The notes under the pieces were generated by a model. The model was not told where the DNA came from and searched no databases. It saw nothing but the letters and a program-made list of their open reading frames with translations. This document shows positions 1 through 6,565 of a DNA stretch of 8,004 bases, piece after piece. How positions within the stretch are numbered: position 1 is the stretch's first letter; each line of letters begins with the position of its first letter. Source of the stretch: CAZIPZ01 sp964541075 (lineage in GTDB: Bacteria > Acidobacteriota > Terriglobia > 20CM-2-55-15); the NCBI GenBank assembly GCA_964541075.1, contig CAZIPZ010000188.1, positions 1 through 8,004 on the forward strand, given 5' to 3'. The translations under genes and the position numbers were made by a program.

Positions 1-1553
1 ATTCGAATCTGGTGTGAAGTTCGGTAGTTGACCCGAAGCGTTCGGGACCGGCCGCGTACATCGACGCCCAATGCCTTCCACGAAAACGGCTGCTGGAAGA
101 TGCGTTGCCCAAGGTCGCCCGCGAAGAATAGCCCGTTGGGACGGCTACCGGCGAGGGCGGCGAAAAACCGGAGATGGGGAATCCCCAAATCCTGCGCCTC
201 ATCGATCACTACGAATTCAAACGGCGGATTCGTGTTTCCTGAAACGATTCCGGTCAACAGTTTGAAAAACTGAGGGTAGGTAACGAGGTTTTTGGAAGCA
301 AGCTTCTTTCGAGCGCTCTCAAAGATCGACCACAAAGCGGCGCGTTGCTCTTCAGGCAATCGCGTCTTCCTGCCTAGCCGACGCACATCGCGGTATGCCT
401 CCCACGACTCCAATTGCCAGGCGTCGACGACCTCATGCCACTCATTGACAATGAAACGCTGGCTGAACTTGTGACCAACAACCTCAGCAGAAGCTTCCGA
501 CAGAAAGTTGCGCAGTTGTTGGGACGAAACGATCTTCGGATGCGCGGGGTGAGATCCGAAGATTCGCTTCGCGATTCCGTCAAAGGACCACACGTCGATT
601 CGTTCTCCGAGACGCGGTTCATTGTGAATCAGGCGGCGGAGCTTGGTCCGAAGGGCATTGGCAAGGGGTTCGGAGAACGTCGTCAGCAGAATGCGCGCGT
701 CGGGGTGTTTGCGAGCAAGGAAAACAGCGCGATGCAACGCAACGACCGTCTTGCCCGTCCCCGCCGATCCGGACACACGAGCGGGACCGCTGTAGTCGCG
801 TTCCACAATGTCGCGCTGAGCCGGATGAAGAAAAACAGTCCAACGTTCCCAAGGGTATTCGAGCGCGCGCTCCAGCTCCTCGACGTTGTGCATGACACGG
901 AAGCGCCGTTCCGCGTCAGGATGGGTGAACGGATCAGTTCCGACGGCTACAGGTTGCGGAGTTTTCGGAGTACCCCCGACGGCAATCTCCAGCAGTGCTT
1001 CGGCTGCTTCTGAGGGAAGGTGATCAGCTAATGCCAGGAGTGTGTCTTCCGTCGCACGGCGAACATCGGCCAGCCATTCCGTCGGCACGCCATATGCAAG
1101 TAATTGATCCTCGGAAAGAGAAGCAAAAAGTCGAGGTTTTAAGACTGCGGTCAAGTCGACGCAAGCCATGGGTTTCGAGTCGTCTCCCGCATCAACATAT
1201 CGAGGGACAACAATCTCCCGGATCTTCTCTCGAATCTCAACCAATTGCGCGGCGCCGGTCTTGGGATGTGTCTCCAGTTTTCGCCGTTCGGCCCATTGGT
1301 AGGCCTTGTCGTGGTGGTCCACGTAGCAAAGCAGAAGGCTTTCGCCGGTGCGGTGAACAATCAATCGGAGGTCTTTGTTTACGCGCACCGACAGGAAGTT
1401 AGGATCCTTGGGCTTGTCGAGCTTGTGGAATTGCAGGCCTGGCTGCGAAGGGTTGACCTGCAGATCGAAGGCCGTCGTCTTGACGGCCTTCTGTTCCTCT
1501 CCGGTCAAGCGGGCCATGCTGTCGGTGAACGTCTCCGCGATTCGGAACTCCAT
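1..1553 (-). CDS. UvrD-type superfamily 1 helicase with N-terminal RelE/ParE-like module (3' end off window)
   Basis: I translated this frame by hand; 517 codons are open and run off the left edge, so the C-terminus is missing. The ATG at 1553 follows the PIN gene's TAG by three bases, and a GGGAG Shine-Dalgarno (1560-1564) sits about six bases ahead, which fixes the start. Residues 1-105 resemble the RelE/ParE toxin fold: helices, then FLSVRVNKDLRLIVHR (53-68) and a LLLCYVDHHDKAYQW strand (73-87). A linker follows to about 235. Helicase motifs are FLHPAQRDIV (241-250), Walker A GSAGTGKT (262-269, Lys268), Walker B VVIDEAQD (448-455), motif III GDLGQRIF (479-486) and motif IV LRVNYRT (506-512). 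It should be an ATP-driven 3'-5' DNA translocase acting in the cytoplasm. The N-terminal module may bind RNA or a partner; whether it keeps RNase activity cannot be told. This domain order matches a family I recall as uncharacterised helicases. The helicase assignment is firm and the RelE-like call is moderate. Confidence 0.93.
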   Translation of the reverse strand, partial: MEFRIAETFTDSMARLTGEEQKAVKTTAFDLQVNPSQPGLQFHKLDKPKDPNFLSVRVNKDLRLIVHRTGESLLLCYVDHHDKAYQWAERRKLETHPKTGAAQLVEIREKIREIVVPRYVDAGDDSKPMACVDLTAVLKPRLFASLSEDQLLAYGVPTEWLADVRRATEDTLLALADHLPSEAAEALLEIAVGGTPKTPQPVAVGTDPFTHPDAERRFRVMHNVEELERALEYPWERWTVFLHPAQRDIVERDYSGPARVSGSAGTGKTVVALHRAVFLARKHPDARILLTTFSEPLANALRTKLRRLIHNEPRLGERIDVWSFDGIAKRIFGSHPAHPKIVSSQQLRNFLSEASAEVVGHKFSQRFIVNEWHEVVDAWQLESWEAYRDVRRLGRKTRLPEEQRAALWSIFESARKKLASKNLVTYPQFFKLLTGIVSGNTNPPFEFVVIDEAQDLGIPHLRFFAALAGSRPNGLFFAGDLGQRIFQQPFSWKALGVDVRGRSRTLRVNYRTSHQIR

Positions 1554-1556
1554 CAG

Positions 1557-2015
1557 CTACTCCCGATAGCCCGTTTTGGGATCGAGGATAATGACATCCA
1601 ACCCGCTGGCGCCGCGCAACGGACCAAATGCGCTCCGATCCATGGTCAGGAGCGTTGACCCCGTGACCCGAGTGGCCGCAGCGATCCAAAGGTCGTTCTT
1701 ATCGTGAAAAATGGGCCAGCCATTGGATCGCGCAAGGGTGCTCAAATCCGCGTATGCTTCGATTACACGGTAGTCTGAGATATCCACGGCAATGAGTTCC
1801 TTCTTGAGTTCTCTCAGTTTTGCGCGCCGAGTCTCTTTCCATTTGTTATCCCGGGCGAAGGCTTCCATTTCGCCGAGGGTCACTTCGCAAATGAGCGGTC
1901 GAAACCCCGAAGTGCGCAGCTCGAATTGCCCGTCGATGTTTTCGGCGATCTTGCTGCCGCGAATCCAGTGCAGGAGGATGTTGGTATCCAGCAGGTAGGT
2001 CGCAGCGGTTGGCAT
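1557..2015 (-). CDS. PIN-domain protein, VapC-like putative RNase toxin
   Basis: The 152-residue length is typical of single-domain PIN proteins. Candidate Mg-binding acids are present: LLDTNILLHW with Asp10, CEVTLGEME with Glu44 and Glu49, HDKNDLWIAAA with Asp105 and Asp108, and TMDRSAF with Asp126. Known VapC proteins are Mg-dependent RNases that cleave tRNA or rRNA, normally held inactive by an antitoxin encoded just upstream. Here the upstream gene ends in TGATG: its TGA overlaps this ATG by one base, and no clear Shine-Dalgarno is seen, so translation is probably coupled. The helicase ATG follows three bases after this stop. No small DNA-binding antitoxin of the VapB type is present; the only upstream partner is the large OB-like protein, which may take that role. 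PIN domains also serve as structural or nuclease parts of larger defence complexes, so toxin is a likely but not proven role. Confidence 0.88.
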   Translation of the reverse strand: MPTAATYLLDTNILLHWIRGSKIAENIDGQFELRTSGFRPLICEVTLGEMEAFARDNKWKETRRAKLRELKKELIAVDISDYRVIEAYADLSTLARSNGWPIFHDKNDLWIAAATRVTGSTLLTMDRSAFGPLRGASGLDVIILDPKTGYRE

Positions 2016-2893
2016 CAGTTGAGGGCTTCGACTGAGGCAATGAATTCCTCATCCGATTCATCCCCTGGGATCATGCCGAATATCGTGTCATACGGTTTCT
2101 GGCCTGGCTTTACCGAAGCGCTCTCAGTTTGATAGTTCCGTTTCCTTTCCGCCATGGGCACGACTGAGAAAGCGGCGTCCGAGACACTGGCTTCGCGTAT
2201 CGCATCCGCGTCGACGCGTAGCAGCGATCCCGAGGGACGGAATTGCGCCATGCCCTCAAGGGCAACGACCTTATCGAGAAACGGTGCCAGATCAACGAAC
2301 CCGTCGGTGGTCCAGACACAAGTGACGGGAACGTTATTGTCCAGCACAATCCCCAGAACCCTCTTACTGACGCCAAGCAGATCGAGACGCCCGGAAATAC
2401 GAACGCGCCGGCTGGGCGGTGTTTCACGATACAGAGCCTGCGCGGCGTCGCTTAACGCTGCGTCGATGCTCTGAACTTCCGAAATCTTTGCGTCCGGGAG
2501 GGAAATTGCCGTCAGACCCCGCCTTAAGACGTGCCGGTACCGTGCGAACCGATTCAAAAGGGCGTGATCGAAACGCACGCTGTCTTTTTCAAGATGCCGA
2601 ACATCGCGCAGAGACTCTGCAAGTAGGTCAAACGCAGTCTGCTCCGGCTTCGGTCCGGAATCCCAGAGCTGACCTTGCCGGAAGAGATCAGATGCAACAT
2701 CGCCGAATTCTGGCACTTCGAAATGCAGAAGGGTCGAGTGGTTCGGACCAGAGGAATGCCCGGCATAATGAATCTCAGCGGCCCTTTGCAACATGGAAGG
2801 GACGCGGCCACGTGTCCGGCTCGCATGCAAAAATCCCATCCGGACAGAGTCCAACAACGTGTCATGTACCTGAGTCAACACGGGACCGATCAA
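2015..2893 (-). CDS. Uncharacterised protein with OB-like segment and acidic antitoxin-like tail; start uncertain
   Basis: From the TTG at 2893 this gives 292 residues, but that TTG has GGAG directly abutting it, too close to work well. The same frame stays open to 3148 with protein-like sequence, so the true N-terminus probably lies upstream. I do not recognise a named family. Visible parts, numbered from the TTG, are: a helical region with VRMGFLHASRTRGRVPSML (17-35); a strand-rich stretch STLLHFEVPEFG (53-64); helices with DLLAESLRDV (89-98); an alternating beta segment (164-233) starting RVRISGRLDLLG and ending RPSGSLLRVDADAI, resembling an OB-like barrel; and a tail FGMIPGDESDEEFIASVEAL (272-291). 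That tail recalls the PGDExDEE-type ends I associate with antitoxins of PIN toxins. The gene is followed immediately by the PIN gene through TGATG. I infer that it binds or neutralises the PIN protein, or is a nucleic-acid-binding scaffold. This is not established. Confidence 0.75.
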   Translation of the reverse strand: MIGPVLTQVHDTLLDSVRMGFLHASRTRGRVPSMLQRAAEIHYAGHSSGPNHSTLLHFEVPEFGDVASDLFRQGQLWDSGPKPEQTAFDLLAESLRDVRHLEKDSVRFDHALLNRFARYRHVLRRGLTAISLPDAKISEVQSIDAALSDAAQALYRETPPSRRVRISGRLDLLGVSKRVLGIVLDNNVPVTCVWTTDGFVDLAPFLDKVVALEGMAQFRPSGSLLRVDADAIREASVSDAAFSVVPMAERKRNYQTESASVKPGQKPYDTIFGMIPGDESDEEFIASVEALN

Positions 2894-3148
2894 CTCCGGA
2901 CGAGGCTTGGCCCCAAGTCCCTCAGGGCCTTGAAGCTCTAAAGTGCGTTCTCTGAGATTCAGTGGAGGCGCCTCCGCGACCGAACGGTAGCGACTATTTT
3001 GCCATACCCCGGCACGTGTTGGGGGCTTCTGTTCTGGTGTGCAATTGCACTCGACCCAATCGACGACCGTTACGCGAGCCTCTTTCCTAAATTCCTCAAC
3101 TATTGCCGCAGAATTGACGGAGTTCAGCGAAAGCTCGACAATTAGCGA
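2894..3148 (-). other. Open-frame N-terminal extension of the OB-like protein, without a standard start
   Basis: Reading upstream from 2893 on the minus strand, 85 further sense codons follow until a TGA at 3149-3151. The translation looks like real protein: SLNSVNSAAIVEEFRKEA, then VTVVDWVECNCTPEQKPP, then LNLRERTLELQGPEGLG, leading straight into the segment that begins at the TTG. There is no ATG, GTG or TTG in this stretch; the in-frame possibilities are CTG at 3127, CTG at 2962 and ATT at 3142, none with a convincing Shine-Dalgarno. Explanations are a rare start codon, a start lost by mutation, or a sequencing error. I favour the protein beginning near 3127-3142. The plus-strand promoter of the divergent ATPase gene lies inside this segment. 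Confidence 0.55.
3114..3142 (+). promoter_or_regulatory. Probable sigma70-like promoter of the OLD-like ATPase gene
   Basis: TTGACG (3114-3119) matches the -35 consensus at five of six bases. GACAAT (3137-3142) matches the -10 at four of six, and the spacer is exactly 17 bases. Transcription would start near 3149, leaving a leader of about 18 bases that contains the GAGGAG Shine-Dalgarno (3156-3161). It lies within the antisense of the neighbouring minus-strand gene, so the divergent transcripts may interfere. Called by eye against the E. coli consensus, which may not apply to this host. Confidence 0.5.
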
Positions 3149-3166
3149 TCAGCCAGAGGAGCGTTC

Positions 3167-5224
3167 ATGAAACTGTCGAAGGTGAAGGTAGGCGAGTTCC
3201 GGTCCGTGTGGGATTCCAACGAGTTTGAAGTCGGGGATGTCACGTGTTTGGTAGGGAAGAACGAGGCTGGGAAGACAGCCGTGCTGAAAGCGCTATATCG
3301 ACTGAATCCTTTGGTAAATACGGACGCGCTGTTCAATGCGACCGAGGACTACCCACGCGCCTACGTGATGGACTATACGAGAGCACTGAAGGACGGCCAA
3401 CAGCCTGCAACGGTCGTTGACGCTTGGTTTTCGCTGGAGCCATCTGAGCACACTGATCTTGAGACGCAGTTTGGTAAGGGCGTCGTATTGGCCGCTCCCG
3501 AGATCAATGTCTGGCGTGGATATGACAACAAATTGGGATTCAATGTTCACGTCAACGAACAAGCCACTGTGGTTCATCTCGTTACGAACGCGAAGCTCGC
3601 GCAGGACATAAACGAGGAGGCGCTAGCAGCGACGACGCTCCCGGAACTCGGAAAGCTGCTCGATGCCAAGGCCAACGAAATGGCGGGAGCCGTAGCTTCC
3701 GCACAAGCGCAGGCAAATGAACTTACGGATCCTGAGCAGAAGGCGGCAGGGCTTGAGGCCGCGAAGAAACTTGGGGAACCGCAGGCGCTTCGGCAACTTC
3801 GCGAGCAAATTGCCCCGCTGATCAAGGAAGGTCTTGCAACGCATATCTGGACTCACCACCTATCCAAACGCCTGCCGAAGTTTTTGTATTTTGACGAGTA
3901 CTACCAAATGGAGGGCCAGGTAAACGTCGATGAGTTGAAGGTCCGACAGAAGGAAGGCAAGTTGAGTCCATCGGACCATCCCATGCTTGGTCTGATCGCT
4001 TTGGCGGACTTGGACGTGGATCAGATAATCAACGCACAAAACACTCAAGACCTGAAGAATCAGCTCGAGGGAGCAGGCAACTATTTGTCCAGGCAGATCT
4101 TGAAGTACTGGTCACAGAACAAACACATTTCCCTCCGGTTCGATGTCCGTCCGGGGAGACCTGGAGACCCTTCAGGCATGCAGAATGGAACCAACCTGTG
4201 GGCTGAGGTCTACGACTCCGCTCATTTGGTTACGGTCCGGGTGGGTACTCGATCGCGCGGGTTCATCTGGTTCTTCTCGTTTCTCGCGTGGTTCTCGCAG
4301 CAGAAGAACTCCGGAAGCAGCCTAATTTTGCTATTGGACGAGCCCGGTCTCTTCCTTCATGCAAAGGCCCAGAGAGATCTAGTTGAATACATTGATGCTG
4401 AGTTGAAGGATCATCAGGTCGTGTACACAACACATTCGCCATTCATGGTGAATGTCCGTTACTTCGACCGAATCCGAATTGTTCGTGATCGGAGTATGGA
4501 GGAAGACAAGGCGTTACCAAGGGAAGATGAAGGCACCAAGGTCTTCACCGACATCTTGAAAGCCGACCCCGGAACGCTTTTCCCATTGCAAGGCGCGCTG
4601 GCCTACGACATTACTCAGACGCTTTTCGTGGGACCGAACTCGCTGATCATCGAGGGCGTTTCTGACATGGTCTACATTCCGACCCTCAGTGATGTTTTGC
4701 AACGCGAGAAGCGCACGCCGATCGACTCTCGCTGGACATTGAGTCCGGTCGGTGGTGTCGACAAAGCCCCGACGTTCATTGCGCTCTTTCGGGCACAAGA
4801 AGGTCTGAACATCGCTACCTTGCTCGACCTCCAGAAGAAGGATCAGCAGAAGATTGAGAATCTGTACAAACAGCAACTGATGCGGCAGAGTCACGTTCTG
4901 ACGTATGCCGATTTCACAAAGACGGGCGAGGCGGACGTGGAGGATATGTTCGACCCGCCGTTTTACGTTGATCTGGTCAACGAGGCCTACAAAGACGATC
5001 TGCAGGCCCCGCTGGTGCTGGCGAATCTTCCGCCGCACACTCGGATTATCGTCCGGATCGAGGGGTATCTGAAGGCAAACCCAATGAAGAACGGGGCCGT
5101 CCTGAATCACTTCCGCCCTGCGGCGCATTTCGCCCAGAACATAGATGTCTGGGGGCCCAAATTGAGTAAGGAGACTCTCGATCGCTTTGAGGAAGCTTTC
5201 AAGACTCTAAACGCCCTTCTATAA
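3167..5224 (+). CDS. OLD-like ATP-dependent nuclease: ABC/AAA ATPase plus TOPRIM domain
   Basis: This 685-residue protein starts at an ATG with GAGGAG (3156-3161) five bases ahead. The N-terminal ATPase half has Walker A GKNEAGKT (30-37, Lys36), an Ala/Glu/Lys-rich helical insertion at about 150-215 that is probably coiled coil, a signature-like TRSRGFIWFFSF before Walker B LILLLDEPG (386-394), and an H-loop TTHSPF (421-426). The C-terminal half has TOPRIM-type motifs: LIIEGVSD with Glu496 and Asp500, TLLDLQ with Asp554, and ADVEDMF (589-595). The usual second aspartate of the DxD pair is Gln556 here. OLD-family proteins (P2 Old, GajA) are ATP-regulated DNA nucleases acting in phage defence. 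The gene is divergent from the PIN/helicase operon and converges on the TIM-barrel gene 23 bases away. An OLD-like ATPase-nuclease is well supported; catalytic competence of the TOPRIM is less sure. Confidence 0.92.
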   Translation: MKLSKVKVGEFRSVWDSNEFEVGDVTCLVGKNEAGKTAVLKALYRLNPLVNTDALFNATEDYPRAYVMDYTRALKDGQQPATVVDAWFSLEPSEHTDLETQFGKGVVLAAPEINVWRGYDNKLGFNVHVNEQATVVHLVTNAKLAQDINEEALAATTLPELGKLLDAKANEMAGAVASAQAQANELTDPEQKAAGLEAAKKLGEPQALRQLREQIAPLIKEGLATHIWTHHLSKRLPKFLYFDEYYQMEGQVNVDELKVRQKEGKLSPSDHPMLGLIALADLDVDQIINAQNTQDLKNQLEGAGNYLSRQILKYWSQNKHISLRFDVRPGRPGDPSGMQNGTNLWAEVYDSAHLVTVRVGTRSRGFIWFFSFLAWFSQQKNSGSSLILLLDEPGLFLHAKAQRDLVEYIDAELKDHQVVYTTHSPFMVNVRYFDRIRIVRDRSMEEDKALPREDEGTKVFTDILKADPGTLFPLQGALAYDITQTLFVGPNSLIIEGVSDMVYIPTLSDVLQREKRTPIDSRWTLSPVGGVDKAPTFIALFRAQEGLNIATLLDLQKKDQQKIENLYKQQLMRQSHVLTYADFTKTGEADVEDMFDPPFYVDLVNEAYKDDLQAPLVLANLPPHTRIIVRIEGYLKANPMKNGAVLNHFRPAAHFAQNIDVWGPKLSKETLDRFEEAFKTLNALL

Positions 5225-5247
5225 AACGCGACTCTCAAATCATTACT

Positions 5248-6018
5248 CTAGGCAAGCGCTCCCCAATCCGCAGTAGCACCTGCGGAGACAGGCGCCGCGT
5301 GAAAAGCTCGCTTGACAGACTCAATCTCCTTATCGATGTCGCCCTGATCGACTTGAGCTTCGATGATCACTGGGATCTCGGGTCTAATGAGTCGCGCGAT
5401 CCCAGCTGTCGCAGAGATTGCGGTCTGGCTCAATCCGTGATGACGGCCTGTTCCGTCGATCTCGCTGATGTGGATCTGGCGTAGCCGTTTTGCAAAGCGA
5501 TTCAGCATGAACCAGGCTTCACCCATGGTTGAATCGACTTGCCGGGCGTGAGCTACATCGAGGCAGAAAGTCGCGTCCGGAAATTCTGAGAAGAAGTGCT
5601 CCAACTCTTGAACGGTTCTACCCGTGGATTTTCTCTTGTCCATGTTCTCAATGCACAAGAGTGAGCCGAATAGCCTCCAGCTTTGCACGTTTTCAATGAC
5701 GTCGGGGTGGAGGACGACGGGAATTTTCCGTTCGATGCAAGGACGGAGCAGACCGACGACCTGGCGTTCTGTGAGTTGCCGGAATTTGCTCGGAAGATGG
5801 ACGGACACGTATGCGAAACCGGTCAGATTGAGTGTCGGCAGCGCCGCCATCAATGGCTCTACTTCGTGGTCTCGCAAAGCGGACAGTTCCACGGCCCTCG
5901 TTCTCTTGCCCTGGAGCATCGACAATGCCGACCTGAAGTCACCCAAAGCCAGCGCGCCGGTAGAAAAGCCTATGTACTTCATTGCGACCACACTTCGTGA
6001 ATCCTTACCGTGTTGCAT
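5248..6018 (-). CDS. Xylose-isomerase-like TIM-barrel protein (sugar phosphate isomerase/epimerase-like)
   Basis: The protein has 256 residues from the ATG at 6018, which has AGGA (6026-6029) seven bases ahead. An internal ATG at 5982 (residue 13, MKYIGFSTGAL) begins the first barrel strand and is a reasonable alternative. Barrel strands follow in order: YIGFSTG (15-21), AVELSAL (42-48), YVSVHLPSKF (70-79), IPVVLHPDV (99-107), LLCIENMD (120-127), FCLDVAHARQ (151-160), QIHISEIDG (181-189) and PVIIEAQVD (216-224). Candidate metal and active-site residues are His74, His104, Glu124, Asp154, His157, His183 and Glu220, as expected for the superfamily of xylose isomerase and endonuclease IV. The endonuclease IV signatures are not seen, so a DNA repair role is not supported. 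Its substrate is unknown, and why it sits between defence-type genes is unclear. It is separated from the upstream cassette by 154 bases and so may have its own promoter. Confidence 0.83.
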   Translation of the reverse strand: MQHGKDSRSVVAMKYIGFSTGALALGDFRSALSMLQGKRTRAVELSALRDHEVEPLMAALPTLNLTGFAYVSVHLPSKFRQLTERQVVGLLRPCIERKIPVVLHPDVIENVQSWRLFGSLLCIENMDKRKSTGRTVQELEHFFSEFPDATFCLDVAHARQVDSTMGEAWFMLNRFAKRLRQIHISEIDGTGRHHGLSQTAISATAGIARLIRPEIPVIIEAQVDQGDIDKEIESVKRAFHAAPVSAGATADWGALA

Positions 6019-6172
6019 ACGGACATCCTGCTCATTCTTCTGGCCTTGGGATGTGGCTATGATTTTGAAATCTCGACTGGTCGCTTTGGGTCCAGATCGT
6101 TTTCGTAGAAGACTTCTCGCGGCGGAGGCGGCTCAAACATTAAAGGGATGGGCTGTGACCTTCAGTCGGGGC
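6019..6172. other. Intergenic gap between cassette and TIM-barrel gene; possible short ORFs
   Basis: This 154-base gap presumably holds the leader and perhaps the promoter of the TIM-barrel gene. On the minus strand a 27-codon frame (6057-6140) starts MFEPPPPREV and ends in TAG, without a clear Shine-Dalgarno. A second, 18-codon frame (5979-6035) starts MSRMSV and ends in TGA overlapping the ATG at 5982 by ATGA, so it could couple translation to that alternative start. Neither has enough support to call a gene. I see no clear terminator hairpin. Confidence 0.3.
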
Positions 6173-6565
6173 CTATGTTCTTATAACGTAAGCGGATGAC
6201 GCCGCAAGCTGTTGCGCCAAGATCTTCTGGCTGGGCTTGTCCGTCGGCCAGCCTGCAACGTGCGCGTGGTTTGGATTTTCAGGAAGAGGGGCTGGCTCCG
6301 GGTGCAGGCCTACGATCTTCACGTTTCTGGCAATCACGTCGGCGCGGCCGATGAGATCCCTTACGAACTGCCGAGCCACGGATTGACCAATTTCCCAGAG
6401 ACTGGAGGGTTGAAGTGTCCCATGACGTGTCGTGGACAGGTTGAGATCTTTCGGGGGAATAAAAGCATCCGGACGTACGGTTCCGTCGGCGCGGATCCAC
6501 TCCCGCACCATGACGAACCGAGCCAGTAATTCGTCGTCCTCAATAACCGCTGGGAGATTTGACAT
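6173..6565 (-). CDS. Conserved-looking hypothetical protein with RADGTVRPDAFIP motif
   Basis: I start it at the ATG at 6565, whose first base overlaps the previous gene's TGA (TGATG). A TTG three bases earlier would add one residue. An AGG lies about five bases upstream. The 130-residue product has an N-terminal helix EDDELLARFVMV (9-20), then REWIRADGTVRPDAFIPP (21-38), a small helix SLWEIGQSVARQFV (55-68), and a C-terminal PLPENPNHAHVAGWP (93-107) with a Lys-rich tail DKPSQKILAQQLA. There is no signal peptide or membrane segment, so it is probably cytoplasmic. I recall similar proteins being annotated only as hypothetical, and no catalytic motif stands out. It is the last gene of the overlapping cassette and is likely made in fixed ratio with its two upstream partners. 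Confidence 0.82.
   Translation of the reverse strand: MSNLPAVIEDDELLARFVMVREWIRADGTVRPDAFIPPKDLNLSTTRHGTLQPSSLWEIGQSVARQFVRDLIGRADVIARNVKIVGLHPEPAPLPENPNHAHVAGWPTDKPSQKILAQQLAASSAYVIRT

Noticed and set aside
414..1013. 199-codon plus-strand open frame opposite the helicase gene
   Set aside because: It is the antisense of the helicase codons in matched register, low in protein-like character, with no Shine-Dalgarno support.
4514..5128. 204-codon minus-strand open frame inside the ATPase gene
   Set aside because: It is a shadow of the TOPRIM half, which has clear family motifs on the plus strand; the antisense product is Arg/Val/Leu-rich with no recognisable motif.
5205..5216. Repeated AGACTCTAAAC near 5205 and again near 7828
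   Set aside because: It is only about 11 bases, lies in coding ends on opposite strands, and has no further flanking similarity; likely chance.
5225..5247. Possible terminator between the convergent ATPase and TIM-barrel genes
   Set aside because: The 23-base gap has no hairpin with a T-run that I can see.
5248..6018. Endonuclease IV-type DNA repair enzyme
   Set aside because: The fold superfamily fits but the endonuclease IV signature motifs are not present; an isomerase/epimerase-like call is safer.
5624..6199. 191-codon plus-strand open frame over the TIM-barrel gene
   Set aside because: The minus strand carries a coherent barrel with metal-site residues; this frame is its complement and shows no domain.
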